Positions 18,279 to 26,173 of a DNA stretch of 64,000 bases are shown in pieces. The DNA is taken from assembly GCF_042649125.1 (NCBI RefSeq), contig NZ_JBHRYQ010000001.1, positions 2,790,001 through 2,854,000 of the forward strand. Direction: 5' to 3'. The stretch's first letter is position 1. Each line of letters begins with the position of its first letter. The notes beneath the pieces are model-generated. The model did no database searches. It saw only the letters and a program-made list of their open reading frames with translations, and was not told the DNA's origin. Origin of the DNA: Leadbetterella lacunae. Lineage in GTDB: Bacteria; Bacteroidota; Bacteroidia; Cytophagales; Spirosomataceae. Both the position numbers and the translations under genes were made by a program.

Positions 18279-18409
18279 GCTCACAACACACGTTATAAAA
18301 AATTGCCAGTTTGGTAGTTTATTCAAGGGTTGTAGCCCGCATTAATTTTGTCACGGGGGATAATAACGCAGTCCGCAATGGCAACTTTTCATACCGCCAA
18401 ACGTTGGCG
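18279..18409. other. attC-like recombination site interrupted downstream by an IS
   Basis: It runs from GCTCACAAC to GTTGGCG (18403-18409). The arms pair as TATAAAAAATTGCCA against TGGCAACTTTTCATA, making a long imperfect hairpin of ordinary attC size (131 bases). The insertion sequence begins three bases after this core. Confidence 0.7.
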
Positions 18410-18411
18410 TT

Positions 18412-18678
18412 AATCCAGCATATAAGCCTCGCCCATTAACTTAGTATGCTAACGTGGAAGCACTTATGAAACAATTCCTTAAATTTGAAAACTCATTGCA
18501 AGGCCGATTTTTAAACTGTTGCGTAATAGCACGAGGGCAATCCTGGTTGGAGTGTGTGTCATAACTTAAGTGGCGGTTCTGTTCCGGTTACTATCAGAAT
18601 ACGAAACCCCGTTCAGAATATTTATTATTCCAAAAGAGCACTCCCTTTGAGTATTTTTTAAATTAAAACTCAAATTTT
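18412..18678 (+). ncRNA. Predicted bridge RNA region of IS copy 1
   Basis: IS110-family elements encode a bridge RNA in a non-coding end. Here only the left end (267 bases, identical in both copies) is long enough. It holds several short inverted segments (around GTTGCGTAATAGCACGAGGG and GTGGCGGTTCTG) but I cannot assign the two guide loops by eye. The strand is inferred from the transposase direction. Confidence 0.45.
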
Positions 18679-20043
18679 ATGGATCAAAAAACTGAATCAT
18701 TATCCATGGAAATTGTCAATCCTAATGCCGCAGGAATTGACATAGGTAGCCGCTCTCATTGGGTCTCAGTAGGTCAAAAAGAAAAAGACATCAAAGAGTT
18801 TGGTGTTTTTAATGAAGACCTTCAGTCCATTGCCGATTGGCTTGACGAAAACAAAGTAACCACTGTAGCCATGGAAAGCACGGGTACTTATTGGCAGGCA
18901 CTTTATGCAGTTTTGATAAATCGCGGTTTTCAGGTGATTTTGTGTAATGGTAAATTTACCAAAAACATTAAAGGCCGTAAAACGGACATTCAAGACTGTG
19001 CTTGGATTCAAAAACTCCACAGTATTGGTCTTTTATCAGGTAGTTTTCTGCCCGATGAAGCCACCGAGCAACTACGGACTTATTGCAGACACAGAGCCAA
19101 CTTACTTGACATGGCTGCAAGCACTCAAAAGAAGATGCAAAAATACCTGCGACTTCTTAATTTGAGACTGGACGTGGTAGTAAATGACATATGTGGACTT
19201 ACAGGAATGGCAATAATAGAAGCAATTTGCAAAGGCGAAACAAAACCTGAAAAACTAGCAGAGCTTAGACATGGGAACTGTAGAAAATCAGAAGCTGAAA
19301 TAGCTAAAGCTCTTGAAACTAATGGTAGAATGGACTATTTATTTGCTCTTCAGCAAGAACTTGATATGTATAAAATCATTCAAACAAAAATCACAGCTTG
19401 TGATACAGAAATAGAGAAAATGCTGAATAAGATTATTGATCAAGACGATAATAAAAGGCAACATTATATTGACAAAAAATCACATAAAAGGATCAATAAA
19501 AATACTCCCAAAAACATAGATTTAAACATAGTAGGCTACCAATATTTTGAAGGCGTTGACCTCATGGAAATTGAAGGTTTTTCGCATGGAACAATCCTGC
19601 ATTTAATAAGTGAAGTTGGCTTAGAAGGTATAAAGAAATTCCAAACAGCCAAACAGTTTGCAAGTTGGTTAAGGTTAGCTCCCAATAATAAGAAAACTGG
19701 TGGTAAAATAATATCAAGTAAGGTTCCAAAAGGAAGTAATCGACTAAAAATAGCCTTAAGGAACGCTGCGAATGCAATTGGGAATTTAAAAGACTCAACT
19801 CCTTTAAGAGATTTTTTTCAGAGAATAAACTTTAAAAAAGGAAGAGTATCAGCAATTAGTGCTACTGCACGAAAATTGGCGGTAATAGTATGGAATATGG
19901 TAACAAAAGGTACAAGATACATAAACCCCGAAGGCTATTTGTTTTTAGATCAAAAAAGAAAGCTAGGCTTGGTCAAAAGAATTCAAAAACAAATTGATAA
20001 ATTTGGATTGACAAGCGAAGACCTCGAAGTGATAATCAATTGA
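18679..20043 (+). CDS. IS110/IS1111-family transposase, copy 1
   Basis: The 454-residue protein has an N-terminal RuvC-like DEDD domain (GIDIGS with D21, AMESTGTYW, GRKTDIQDCAW) and a C-terminal Tnp20-type domain (KQFASWLRLAPNN, then TGGKIISSKVPKGSNRL and LRNAAN). The segment usually reading SGGK has threonine here. The gene starts at the ATG after the 267-base non-coding left end. It is identical to copy 2, so it is recently active or recently duplicated. Confidence 0.95.
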   Translation: MDQKTESLSMEIVNPNAAGIDIGSRSHWVSVGQKEKDIKEFGVFNEDLQSIADWLDENKVTTVAMESTGTYWQALYAVLINRGFQVILCNGKFTKNIKGRKTDIQDCAWIQKLHSIGLLSGSFLPDEATEQLRTYCRHRANLLDMAASTQKKMQKYLRLLNLRLDVVVNDICGLTGMAIIEAICKGETKPEKLAELRHGNCRKSEAEIAKALETNGRMDYLFALQQELDMYKIIQTKITACDTEIEKMLNKIIDQDDNKRQHYIDKKSHKRINKNTPKNIDLNIVGYQYFEGVDLMEIEGFSHGTILHLISEVGLEGIKKFQTAKQFASWLRLAPNNKKTGGKIISSKVPKGSNRLKIALRNAANAIGNLKDSTPLRDFFQRINFKKGRVSAISATARKLAVIVWNMVTKGTRYINPEGYLFLDQKRKLGLVKRIQKQIDKFGLTSEDLEVIIN

Positions 20044-20089
20044 TATTCAACGCATAAAAAAACGTTAGTCAGAAGCTTAAGACAACACC

Positions 20090-20479
20090 ATGATAAAATG
20101 TAAATTAATAGCTAACATCTTAGACTTGTTGCTTGACGGAGATAATGACGGACTAACACTCAGAAATCAGATTAATTTCTTGACAGATACAAGGTACAAC
20201 TATACTGGAGCTGGCGTATTTGTTACATTTTCTCACTCAGACCAAATTTCTAAATACAAACTGGAAAGACACGAACTTGTAATTAATGGTGTAGACATTA
20301 AAGATGAAGCAGGAAATATTGACGCAGACGCACAAGTATTTGTAAAAAATGGACTCATTGATTATTTGGAAATTTGGTCAAGAACTGGCGATTACCCAGA
20401 CAAAGAACTTGACAATTATACATTGACACAAGTTTGGGACAAATCACCAAGCAGACAGATAAAAAAAGCCAACGCATAA
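20090..20479 (+). CDS. Small hypothetical cassette protein
   Basis: The protein has 129 residues, soluble and acidic, with no recognised family. It contains GDNDGLTLRNQINFLTD and ELDNYTLTQVWD. The ATG at 20090 lies 16 bases after the IS right end, so the IS separates the gene from its original upstream region. The final codons include GCCAAC (20467-20472), the six-base reverse complement of the upstream core GTTGGC at 18403, so the cassette core overlaps the gene end. It may be an immunity-like or antitoxin-like small protein, but that is a guess. Confidence 0.6.
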   Translation: MIKCKLIANILDLLLDGDNDGLTLRNQINFLTDTRYNYTGAGVFVTFSHSDQISKYKLERHELVINGVDIKDEAGNIDADAQVFVKNGLIDYLEIWSRTGDYPDKELDNYTLTQVWDKSPSRQIKKANA

Positions 20480-20609
20480 TAAGGGTTTTGCATAAGGCGG
20501 GGTGACATGTTAAATTCAACATATCTGATTCTATTTGGCTTCAGTTCATGAGTGCCGAATCGCAGCAGCCCCAACACAGCCAAGCCCTAAACTTAGACAT
20601 CAGTTTTAT

Positions 20610-21479
20610 ATGAGACATTACCTACTTATACTGTTAATAATAACGCGTTTATTTTCCTTTGGACAAACAAAGCCAAATAATAAAACTGATGTCAATACAA
20701 TTTTCATTTGTATTGACAGTATTACCTACAAAAATTTATTTCAAAACAAGTTTCTAATAGACACTTTGTTTTTTTGTAAGGAGAGTCATCAAGAGACAAA
20801 TGACAATTCGTATACAGGCAAATACTTTGTTGGAGAGTCTTCTACAATAGAATTTTTCCAACCAAAAAAATCTGATAAAGTTGGAGACAATTTGGGCGAT
20901 TGGGGAATTGAATTTAAAACTCGTAAAATCGGCACCCTAGACGACATAATCGGAAAATCAAAATTGCTTAAATATCCAATTGATACTTCTACAACTACTT
21001 TTTTTGACAGTTTGACCATTATTCCTTGGTACAAAACTTTAAGCTACAAAACGTCCAAAAATGAATTATCGATTTTAGAATATCAAAATGATTACTTGGA
21101 GTATTTAGGGTTTACAAGTGACCAAATAAGTAGGTCAATGCCGTATTCTGAGTTTAATAGTATTTTGTCAAATGGGAAAAAATATCCCCGACAGTTCGCA
21201 ATGGTAACCTATATAAAACTCTTTGCAGACAAAAAACTTATTGACGATTTGCAAAAGTTTGGTACGATAAATAATTGTAAAAAATTTAAAAATAAAATTT
21301 CTAATGGTGAAACAACAATTGAATTTATAGAAGTACAAAAGTTGCCAAAATTTCAAATAAAGGAAATAACAATTTCACTTTTGAATGAACAGAGTAATCG
21401 AAGTGTAAAAATTAGCGATAATCTCTGTTTAAAAATAAAGGGTAAAAGAGCTAAACTTATTTTTATGGACAACAAATAA
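20610..21479 (+). CDS. Secreted hypothetical protein, possibly DUF5829-like
   Basis: The ATG at 20610 begins a signal peptide (MRHYLLILLIITRLFSFGQ); earlier in-frame codons are non-coding. The mature protein of about 270 residues contains IFICIDSITYKNL and YTGKYFVGESSTIEFFQP, which recall DUF5829 proteins with a glyoxalase-like start, but the match is from memory and weak. It lies in the cassette region; the downstream core (TTCTGCCACC) is a degenerate form and no complementary upstream core was found. Confidence 0.55.
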   Translation: MRHYLLILLIITRLFSFGQTKPNNKTDVNTIFICIDSITYKNLFQNKFLIDTLFFCKESHQETNDNSYTGKYFVGESSTIEFFQPKKSDKVGDNLGDWGIEFKTRKIGTLDDIIGKSKLLKYPIDTSTTTFFDSLTIIPWYKTLSYKTSKNELSILEYQNDYLEYLGFTSDQISRSMPYSEFNSILSNGKKYPRQFAMVTYIKLFADKKLIDDLQKFGTINNCKKFKNKISNGETTIEFIEVQKLPKFQIKEITISLLNEQSNRSVKISDNLCLKIKGKRAKLIFMDNK

Positions 21480-21484
21480 ATAAC

Positions 21485-21542
21485 TTCTGCCACCACCTAA
21501 GCTTTCGAAGTGGCCAGCGGCTAAGCGATGAGAGCGAATGGC
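21485..21542. other. attC-like hairpin site (variant)
   Basis: TTCTGCCACCACCTAAG is followed by the hairpin CTTTCGAAGTGGCC / GGCTAAGCGATGAGAG and then GAATGGC. It is a variant of the sites at 16601 and 25914, shared almost exactly with 24934-24987. The left core has ACC in place of AAC. Confidence 0.5.
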
Positions 21543-21964
21543 TCTTCTCAGCCCCAATACTAAGAAGCCCCTCCTTCGGTCTCAAGGCTGCAGATAAGAA
21601 AAGAGAAAAAAACATGACTTAAAAGCTTAACATATTATCTTTAACATTGGGAGAAGGGCAATCGTAACAAACATAAGTGTAACACCAATTTAGTGGTTTC
21701 AAAAAACAAAGAGAAAATTAGCCCCAAAACCGACCCAAAAGCAATTATTTAACCGTTAAATCAATAGTGGAGTGTGTTGTGTTTTTTATTCAAAATATTG
21801 ATGTAAATTGGCATATTGTAAGAATTATATTGGAGTAAAAACACTCTTAAATTATCCAACAACAAACGCTCACAAATGAATATGTTACTTATAATAAACC
21901 AGTTAATACAAAAATAGACAATAACGATATAGATGCTACTTCTGGATTGGGGGGGTATACATAT
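21543..21964. repeat. Non-coding repeat copy E (full length)
   Basis: It contains AGAAGCCCCTCCTTCGGTCT, AAAAAACATGACTTAAAA, ACAAAGAGAAAATTAGCCCC, GGCATATTGTAAG, GATATAGATGC and a G-run, ending TATACATAT. The core GTTACCAGC follows (21965-21973), and the second IS starts at the next base. Confidence 0.85.
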
Positions 21965-21973
21965 GTTACCAGC

Positions 21974-22240
21974 AATCCAGCATATAAGCCTCGCCCATTA
22001 ACTTAGTATGCTAACGTGGAAGCACTTATGAAACAATTCCTTAAATTTGAAAACTCATTGCAAGGCCGATTTTTAAACTGTTGCGTAATAGCACGAGGGC
22101 AATCCTGGTTGGAGTGTGTGTCATAACTTAAGTGGCGGTTCTGTTCCGGTTACTATCAGAATACGAAACCCCGTTCAGAATATTTATTATTCCAAAAGAG
22201 CACTCCCTTTGAGTATTTTTTAAATTAAAACTCAAATTTT
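21974..22240 (+). ncRNA. Predicted bridge RNA region of IS copy 2
   Basis: This is the same 267-base non-coding left end as in copy 1. The prediction rests on family knowledge of IS110 elements and on the absence of any other non-coding stretch long enough inside the element. Confidence 0.45.
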
Positions 22241-23605
22241 ATGGATCAAAAAACTGAATCATTATCCATGGAAATTGTCAATCCTAATGCCGCAGGAATT
22301 GACATAGGTAGCCGCTCTCATTGGGTCTCAGTAGGTCAAAAAGAAAAAGACATCAAAGAGTTTGGTGTTTTTAATGAAGACCTTCAGTCCATTGCCGATT
22401 GGCTTGACGAAAACAAAGTAACCACTGTAGCCATGGAAAGCACGGGTACTTATTGGCAGGCACTTTATGCAGTTTTGATAAATCGCGGTTTTCAGGTGAT
22501 TTTGTGTAATGGTAAATTTACCAAAAACATTAAAGGCCGTAAAACGGACATTCAAGACTGTGCTTGGATTCAAAAACTCCACAGTATTGGTCTTTTATCA
22601 GGTAGTTTTCTGCCCGATGAAGCCACCGAGCAACTACGGACTTATTGCAGACACAGAGCCAACTTACTTGACATGGCTGCAAGCACTCAAAAGAAGATGC
22701 AAAAATACCTGCGACTTCTTAATTTGAGACTGGACGTGGTAGTAAATGACATATGTGGACTTACAGGAATGGCAATAATAGAAGCAATTTGCAAAGGCGA
22801 AACAAAACCTGAAAAACTAGCAGAGCTTAGACATGGGAACTGTAGAAAATCAGAAGCTGAAATAGCTAAAGCTCTTGAAACTAATGGTAGAATGGACTAT
22901 TTATTTGCTCTTCAGCAAGAACTTGATATGTATAAAATCATTCAAACAAAAATCACAGCTTGTGATACAGAAATAGAGAAAATGCTGAATAAGATTATTG
23001 ATCAAGACGATAATAAAAGGCAACATTATATTGACAAAAAATCACATAAAAGGATCAATAAAAATACTCCCAAAAACATAGATTTAAACATAGTAGGCTA
23101 CCAATATTTTGAAGGCGTTGACCTCATGGAAATTGAAGGTTTTTCGCATGGAACAATCCTGCATTTAATAAGTGAAGTTGGCTTAGAAGGTATAAAGAAA
23201 TTCCAAACAGCCAAACAGTTTGCAAGTTGGTTAAGGTTAGCTCCCAATAATAAGAAAACTGGTGGTAAAATAATATCAAGTAAGGTTCCAAAAGGAAGTA
23301 ATCGACTAAAAATAGCCTTAAGGAACGCTGCGAATGCAATTGGGAATTTAAAAGACTCAACTCCTTTAAGAGATTTTTTTCAGAGAATAAACTTTAAAAA
23401 AGGAAGAGTATCAGCAATTAGTGCTACTGCACGAAAATTGGCGGTAATAGTATGGAATATGGTAACAAAAGGTACAAGATACATAAACCCCGAAGGCTAT
23501 TTGTTTTTAGATCAAAAAAGAAAGCTAGGCTTGGTCAAAAGAATTCAAAAACAAATTGATAAATTTGGATTGACAAGCGAAGACCTCGAAGTGATAATCA
23601 ATTGA
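22241..23605 (+). CDS. IS110/IS1111-family transposase, copy 2
   Basis: The 454 residues are identical to the protein of copy 1, with the DEDD domain at the N-terminus (D21 in GIDIGS) and the Tnp20 domain at the C-terminus. The frame is intact. Identity at DNA level across the whole element means the two copies have had no time to diverge or are kept alike by gene conversion. Confidence 0.95.
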   Translation: MDQKTESLSMEIVNPNAAGIDIGSRSHWVSVGQKEKDIKEFGVFNEDLQSIADWLDENKVTTVAMESTGTYWQALYAVLINRGFQVILCNGKFTKNIKGRKTDIQDCAWIQKLHSIGLLSGSFLPDEATEQLRTYCRHRANLLDMAASTQKKMQKYLRLLNLRLDVVVNDICGLTGMAIIEAICKGETKPEKLAELRHGNCRKSEAEIAKALETNGRMDYLFALQQELDMYKIIQTKITACDTEIEKMLNKIIDQDDNKRQHYIDKKSHKRINKNTPKNIDLNIVGYQYFEGVDLMEIEGFSHGTILHLISEVGLEGIKKFQTAKQFASWLRLAPNNKKTGGKIISSKVPKGSNRLKIALRNAANAIGNLKDSTPLRDFFQRINFKKGRVSAISATARKLAVIVWNMVTKGTRYINPEGYLFLDQKRKLGLVKRIQKQIDKFGLTSEDLEVIIN

Positions 23606-23640
23606 TATTCAACGCATAAAAAAACGTTAGTCAGAATTAA

Positions 23641-24288
23641 ATGAAAGAAATTAGTGAATATACTGAACTGAAATTCTATGAAGTCTTGAAACACAAAATA
23701 AGTATTCAGGACTTTGAGCAGTGGGTATATGAAACTAAAGAGCTCGAATCAGAATTACCTGAAGATACATACACAGATCTAATATCTTTAAATTACAAAG
23801 ACAAGTACGCATACAATGAATTGGAAAAAATAGTTGAACCGTTTATTGATAACGGTAAATTTGAGATTAAACGGATTTCAAAATACTTAGAATCAATAAT
23901 TGACAGGGATGAAAAATGTGCTGAGTCAATTGAAATGACTTATGATTTGTATTGTTCAGGCTATGCTTTTCTGAGACGACTTGGATTAACCTATGGACTT
24001 TTAATTTCTTGTCCGCCTGCAGGAAATTATCAAAAATCATGGAACGAGATTACCAAAGCAGTACAAGACGAATTATTAGATAAACTATATCCTGAAATTA
24101 TTATTGATGCTAAAAATGCTTTGGAGTGGATTAATAAAGGAAAAATAATTATCAAAGACACAGTTAATGAAATTGGTGATTATGAATATGACGACTTGAG
24201 GAATCAAGAAGAAATCAACCAAGGCGAAATTGAAGTGATTGATTTGGATAAAAAAGAAAAGAAGAAAGGGTGGAAATTTTGGAAATAA
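23641..24288 (+). CDS. Hypothetical cassette protein with KKxWxFW tail
   Basis: The protein has 215 residues, soluble and acidic, with a helical N-terminal region (YTELKFYEVLKHKISIQDFE). I recognise no family. The C-terminus ends KKEKKKGWKFWK, very like the tail of the SMI1/KNR4 protein at 26174-26587. The ATG is only four bases from the right end of IS copy 2, so the native promoter has been displaced. The cores GTTACCAGC (before the IS) and GCTGGTAAC (24294-24302) are exact nine-base reverse complements. Confidence 0.72.
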   Translation: MKEISEYTELKFYEVLKHKISIQDFEQWVYETKELESELPEDTYTDLISLNYKDKYAYNELEKIVEPFIDNGKFEIKRISKYLESIIDRDEKCAESIEMTYDLYCSGYAFLRRLGLTYGLLISCPPAGNYQKSWNEITKAVQDELLDKLYPEIIIDAKNALEWINKGKIIIKDTVNEIGDYEYDDLRNQEEINQGEIEVIDLDKKEKKKGWKFWK

Positions 24289-24293
24289 AAAAA

Positions 24294-24363
24294 GCTGGTA
24301 ACACTGTATATGAAATCATAGCACCCTGCGGGATACTACGCTTCATACACGTCACCGTCGGCT
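24294..24363. other. attC-like recombination site, classical size
   Basis: GCTGGTAAC opens the site and GTCGGCT (24357-24363) closes it. The arms pair over a long stretch: GTATATGAA against TTCATACAC, and outside them AAGCTGG against CCAGCTT, which extends a few bases beyond the cores. The length is 70 bases. Confidence 0.72.
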
Positions 24364-24395
24364 GCCAGCTTCCCGAAACACTAAAACTTTAAACT

Positions 24396-24926
24396 ATGAT
24401 GTATTTATTATGGGCTTTAATAAACATAGGACTGTTTCTTTTCTTTATTGCAGTTTCCTTTAAAGCGACGATACTCCTTAGAGAAAAACTTGGACTTTTT
24501 GCATCAGTCATCTTTGTGTTTGGACTTTTATCTTTTATTGGCCACTCTAGCAATGACAATGAAAACAAAGAGTCTAACTCTACCCAAATTAAGACTTGGG
24601 AATTTGCAAATGGGGATAGTTTGAAAATTAATGGAACAGATTTTCTTCACATTGATTTAGAAAAAACCTTATTTTCAAAATATGAATTAAGATTAAAATA
24701 TGGTAAAGACAAAGAAAGAAATTTGGTTATTCCAATAAGTGCTTACTCTTCAAATAGTGGGTTCATAAGTGGGACAAACTGGAAACCATTTTCTATAAAT
24801 ATTAATGCAACGAATGACAAAAATAAATTTGAGTATATGGTATTGGGTATTGTTGAATGGAAAATACTTGGTATTGCATTTTATTTTGAACCAAAAGACT
24901 ATACGGGTTTCTTGGTGACAAAATAA
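24396..24926 (+). CDS. Small membrane-anchored hypothetical protein
   Basis: The 176-residue protein has two N-terminal membrane segments (about residues 3-22 and 34-50), a polar linker and a beta-rich domain of about 110 residues (WEFANGDSLKINGTDFLHI...). I recognise no family. It lies between attC-like sites in the second block, but the downstream core (GTCACC, about 24934) is not complementary to the upstream one, so cassette status is inferred from position only. Confidence 0.6.
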   Translation: MMYLLWALINIGLFLFFIAVSFKATILLREKLGLFASVIFVFGLLSFIGHSSNDNENKESNSTQIKTWEFANGDSLKINGTDFLHIDLEKTLFSKYELRLKYGKDKERNLVIPISAYSSNSGFISGTNWKPFSININATNDKNKFEYMVLGIVEWKILGIAFYFEPKDYTGFLVTK

Positions 24927-24933
24927 GCGGGAG

Positions 24934-24987
24934 GTCACCACCTAAGCTTTCGAAGTGGCCAACGGCCAAGCGATGAGAGCGAATGGC
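24934..24987. other. attC-like hairpin site (variant)
   Basis: It is nearly identical to 21485-21542: GTCACCACCTAAG, then the hairpin CTTTCGAAGTGGCC / GGCCAAGCGATGAGAG, then GAATGGC. One arm differs from the sister site (GGCCAAG for GGCTAAG) without breaking the stem. Confidence 0.5.
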
Positions 24988-25403
24988 TCTTCTCAGCCCC
25001 AATACTAAGAAGCCCATCATTAGGTCTTAAGGCCGCAGATAAGACAAGAGAAAAAAACATGACTTAAAAACATAACATATAATCCCTTACAATAGGAGAA
25101 GGGCAATCGTAACAAACATAAGTGTAACACCAATTTGGCGGTTTCAAAAAACAAAGAGAAAATTAGACCCAAAACCGACCCAAAAACAAATATTTATCCG
25201 TTAAATCAATAGTAGAATGCGTTGTGTTTTTTATTCATAATATTGATGTAAATTGGCATATTGTAAGAATAAAAATGGAGTAAACACACTTCTAAATTAT
25301 CCAACAACAAACGCTTACAAATGGATAAATTAGTTAACTCAAAAAAAAGACAATAACGATATAGATGCTACTTCTGGATTTTTTTTGGGGGGGGAATACA
25401 TAT
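24988..25403. repeat. Non-coding repeat copy F (full length)
   Basis: This full-length member has the conserved blocks AAAAAACATGACTTAAAA, ACAAAGAGAAAATTAGACCC, GGCATATTGTAAG and GATATAGATGC, followed by a T-run and a G-run of eight. The core TTTAGCTGC (25404-25412, first base G changed to T) follows. No gene is present in it. Confidence 0.85.
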
Positions 25404-25465
25404 TTTAGCTGCAAGTGTAGCGGACGACACAATAACCAAACGACTGACAAAAAAAGAAAGAAAAT

Positions 25466-25900
25466 ATGAGTAGTTCGGACAGAGACGAAATAAATAAGAA
25501 CTTGAATGAAATTGTTGTTCCAGTATTGCGACAATTGAACTTCAAGGGTTCATTTCCGCACTTTAGACGACAGACAATTGAACGAATAAACCTTTTGACA
25601 TTTCAGTTTGACAGAAGTGGTGGTGGTTTCGTTATTGAAATTGCAAACTGTAAACCAGACGGTTTTACGACTTCTTGGGGACTTGAGATTAAACCCAACA
25701 AGGTGACTGCACACGATATGAATAAAAGAAAGCGAATCCAATCAAATATGAATACAGAAAGTAGTTTAACTGAAGACTGGTTTCGTTACGACAAAAAACA
25801 TTTATTTGGGTTAGGCGACATTTATAAAAAAGTTTGTAAGGACGTATTATCAAAACTTGACATTGCAAAAGACTATTGGGAAAATGGAGAACTTAACTAA
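25466..25900 (+). CDS. DUF4304 family cassette protein
   Basis: The 144-residue protein has the DUF4304 layout: an N-terminal helix (RDEINKNLNEIVVPVLRQLNF), then FPHFRRQTIERINLLTFQF and GGGFVIEIANC. The family is found near polymorphic toxin and immunity loci; its function is not established. Upstream TTTAGCTGC and downstream GCAGCTAAC (25914-25922) are complementary over eight of nine bases, so this is a cassette gene with a damaged first core base. It has no signal peptide. Confidence 0.78.
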   Translation: MSSSDRDEINKNLNEIVVPVLRQLNFKGSFPHFRRQTIERINLLTFQFDRSGGGFVIEIANCKPDGFTTSWGLEIKPNKVTAHDMNKRKRIQSNMNTESSLTEDWFRYDKKHLFGLGDIYKKVCKDVLSKLDIAKDYWENGELN

Positions 25901-25913
25901 CGGACAAACACCA

Positions 25914-25971
25914 GCAGCTAACAGCTAAGCTTTCATCGTGTCCGCAGGACATGCGATTAAAGCAATTGGGC
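25914..25971. other. attC-like recombination site
   Basis: GCAGCTAAC opens the site, then the imperfect hairpin GCTTTCATCGTGTCC / GGACATGCGATTAAAGC with a two-base bulge, then ATTGGGC (25965-25971). It is close in sequence to 16601-16659. Confidence 0.65.
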
Positions 25972-26110
25972 CAAGCAAGAATGCTCCCCTCTAATCAGTC
26001 CTCATCCTAAGAAGCCCCTCCTTTGGTCTCAAGGCCGCAGATAAGAAACAAGAAAAAAACATGACTTAAAAACATAACATATAATCCCTAACAACGGGAC
26101 AAGGGCAATA
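25972..26110. repeat. Non-coding repeat copy G (left part only)
   Basis: It carries the left blocks (AAGCAAGAATGCTCCCCTC, CCTTTGGTCTCAAGGCCGC, AAAAAACATGACTTAAAAAC) and stops after ACAACGGGACAAGGGCAAT. The GGCATATTGTAAG half is missing. It is the last recognisable copy in the window. Confidence 0.8.
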
Positions 26111-26173
26111 ACACCCTTTTAGTCTCAAGAACTAAGCGGAGCTAACAAGTTAACAACCATATAGCATAAAAAA

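Larger units (their letters stand above)
18412..20074 (+). mobile_element. IS110/IS1111-family insertion sequence, copy 1
   Basis: The 1663-bp element appears identical to copy 2 at 21974-23636; the limits come from where the two copies stop matching. It has AA at both ends, which would be the shared core dinucleotide of IS110-type recombination, and no terminal inverted repeats. The left non-coding end is 267 bases, the right end 31. It lies exactly nine bases into the core GTTGGCGTT (18403-18411) and splits the cassette whose gene starts at 20090. Confidence 0.92.
21974..23636 (+). mobile_element. IS110/IS1111-family insertion sequence, copy 2
   Basis: This copy appears base-for-base identical to copy 1 with a constant offset of 3562, including non-coding ends. 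It lies directly after GTTACCAGC (21965-21973), again nine bases from the G of the core. The core's reverse complement GCTGGTAAC is found intact after the interrupted cassette gene at 24294-24302, which confirms the position of the original cassette start. Confidence 0.92.
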
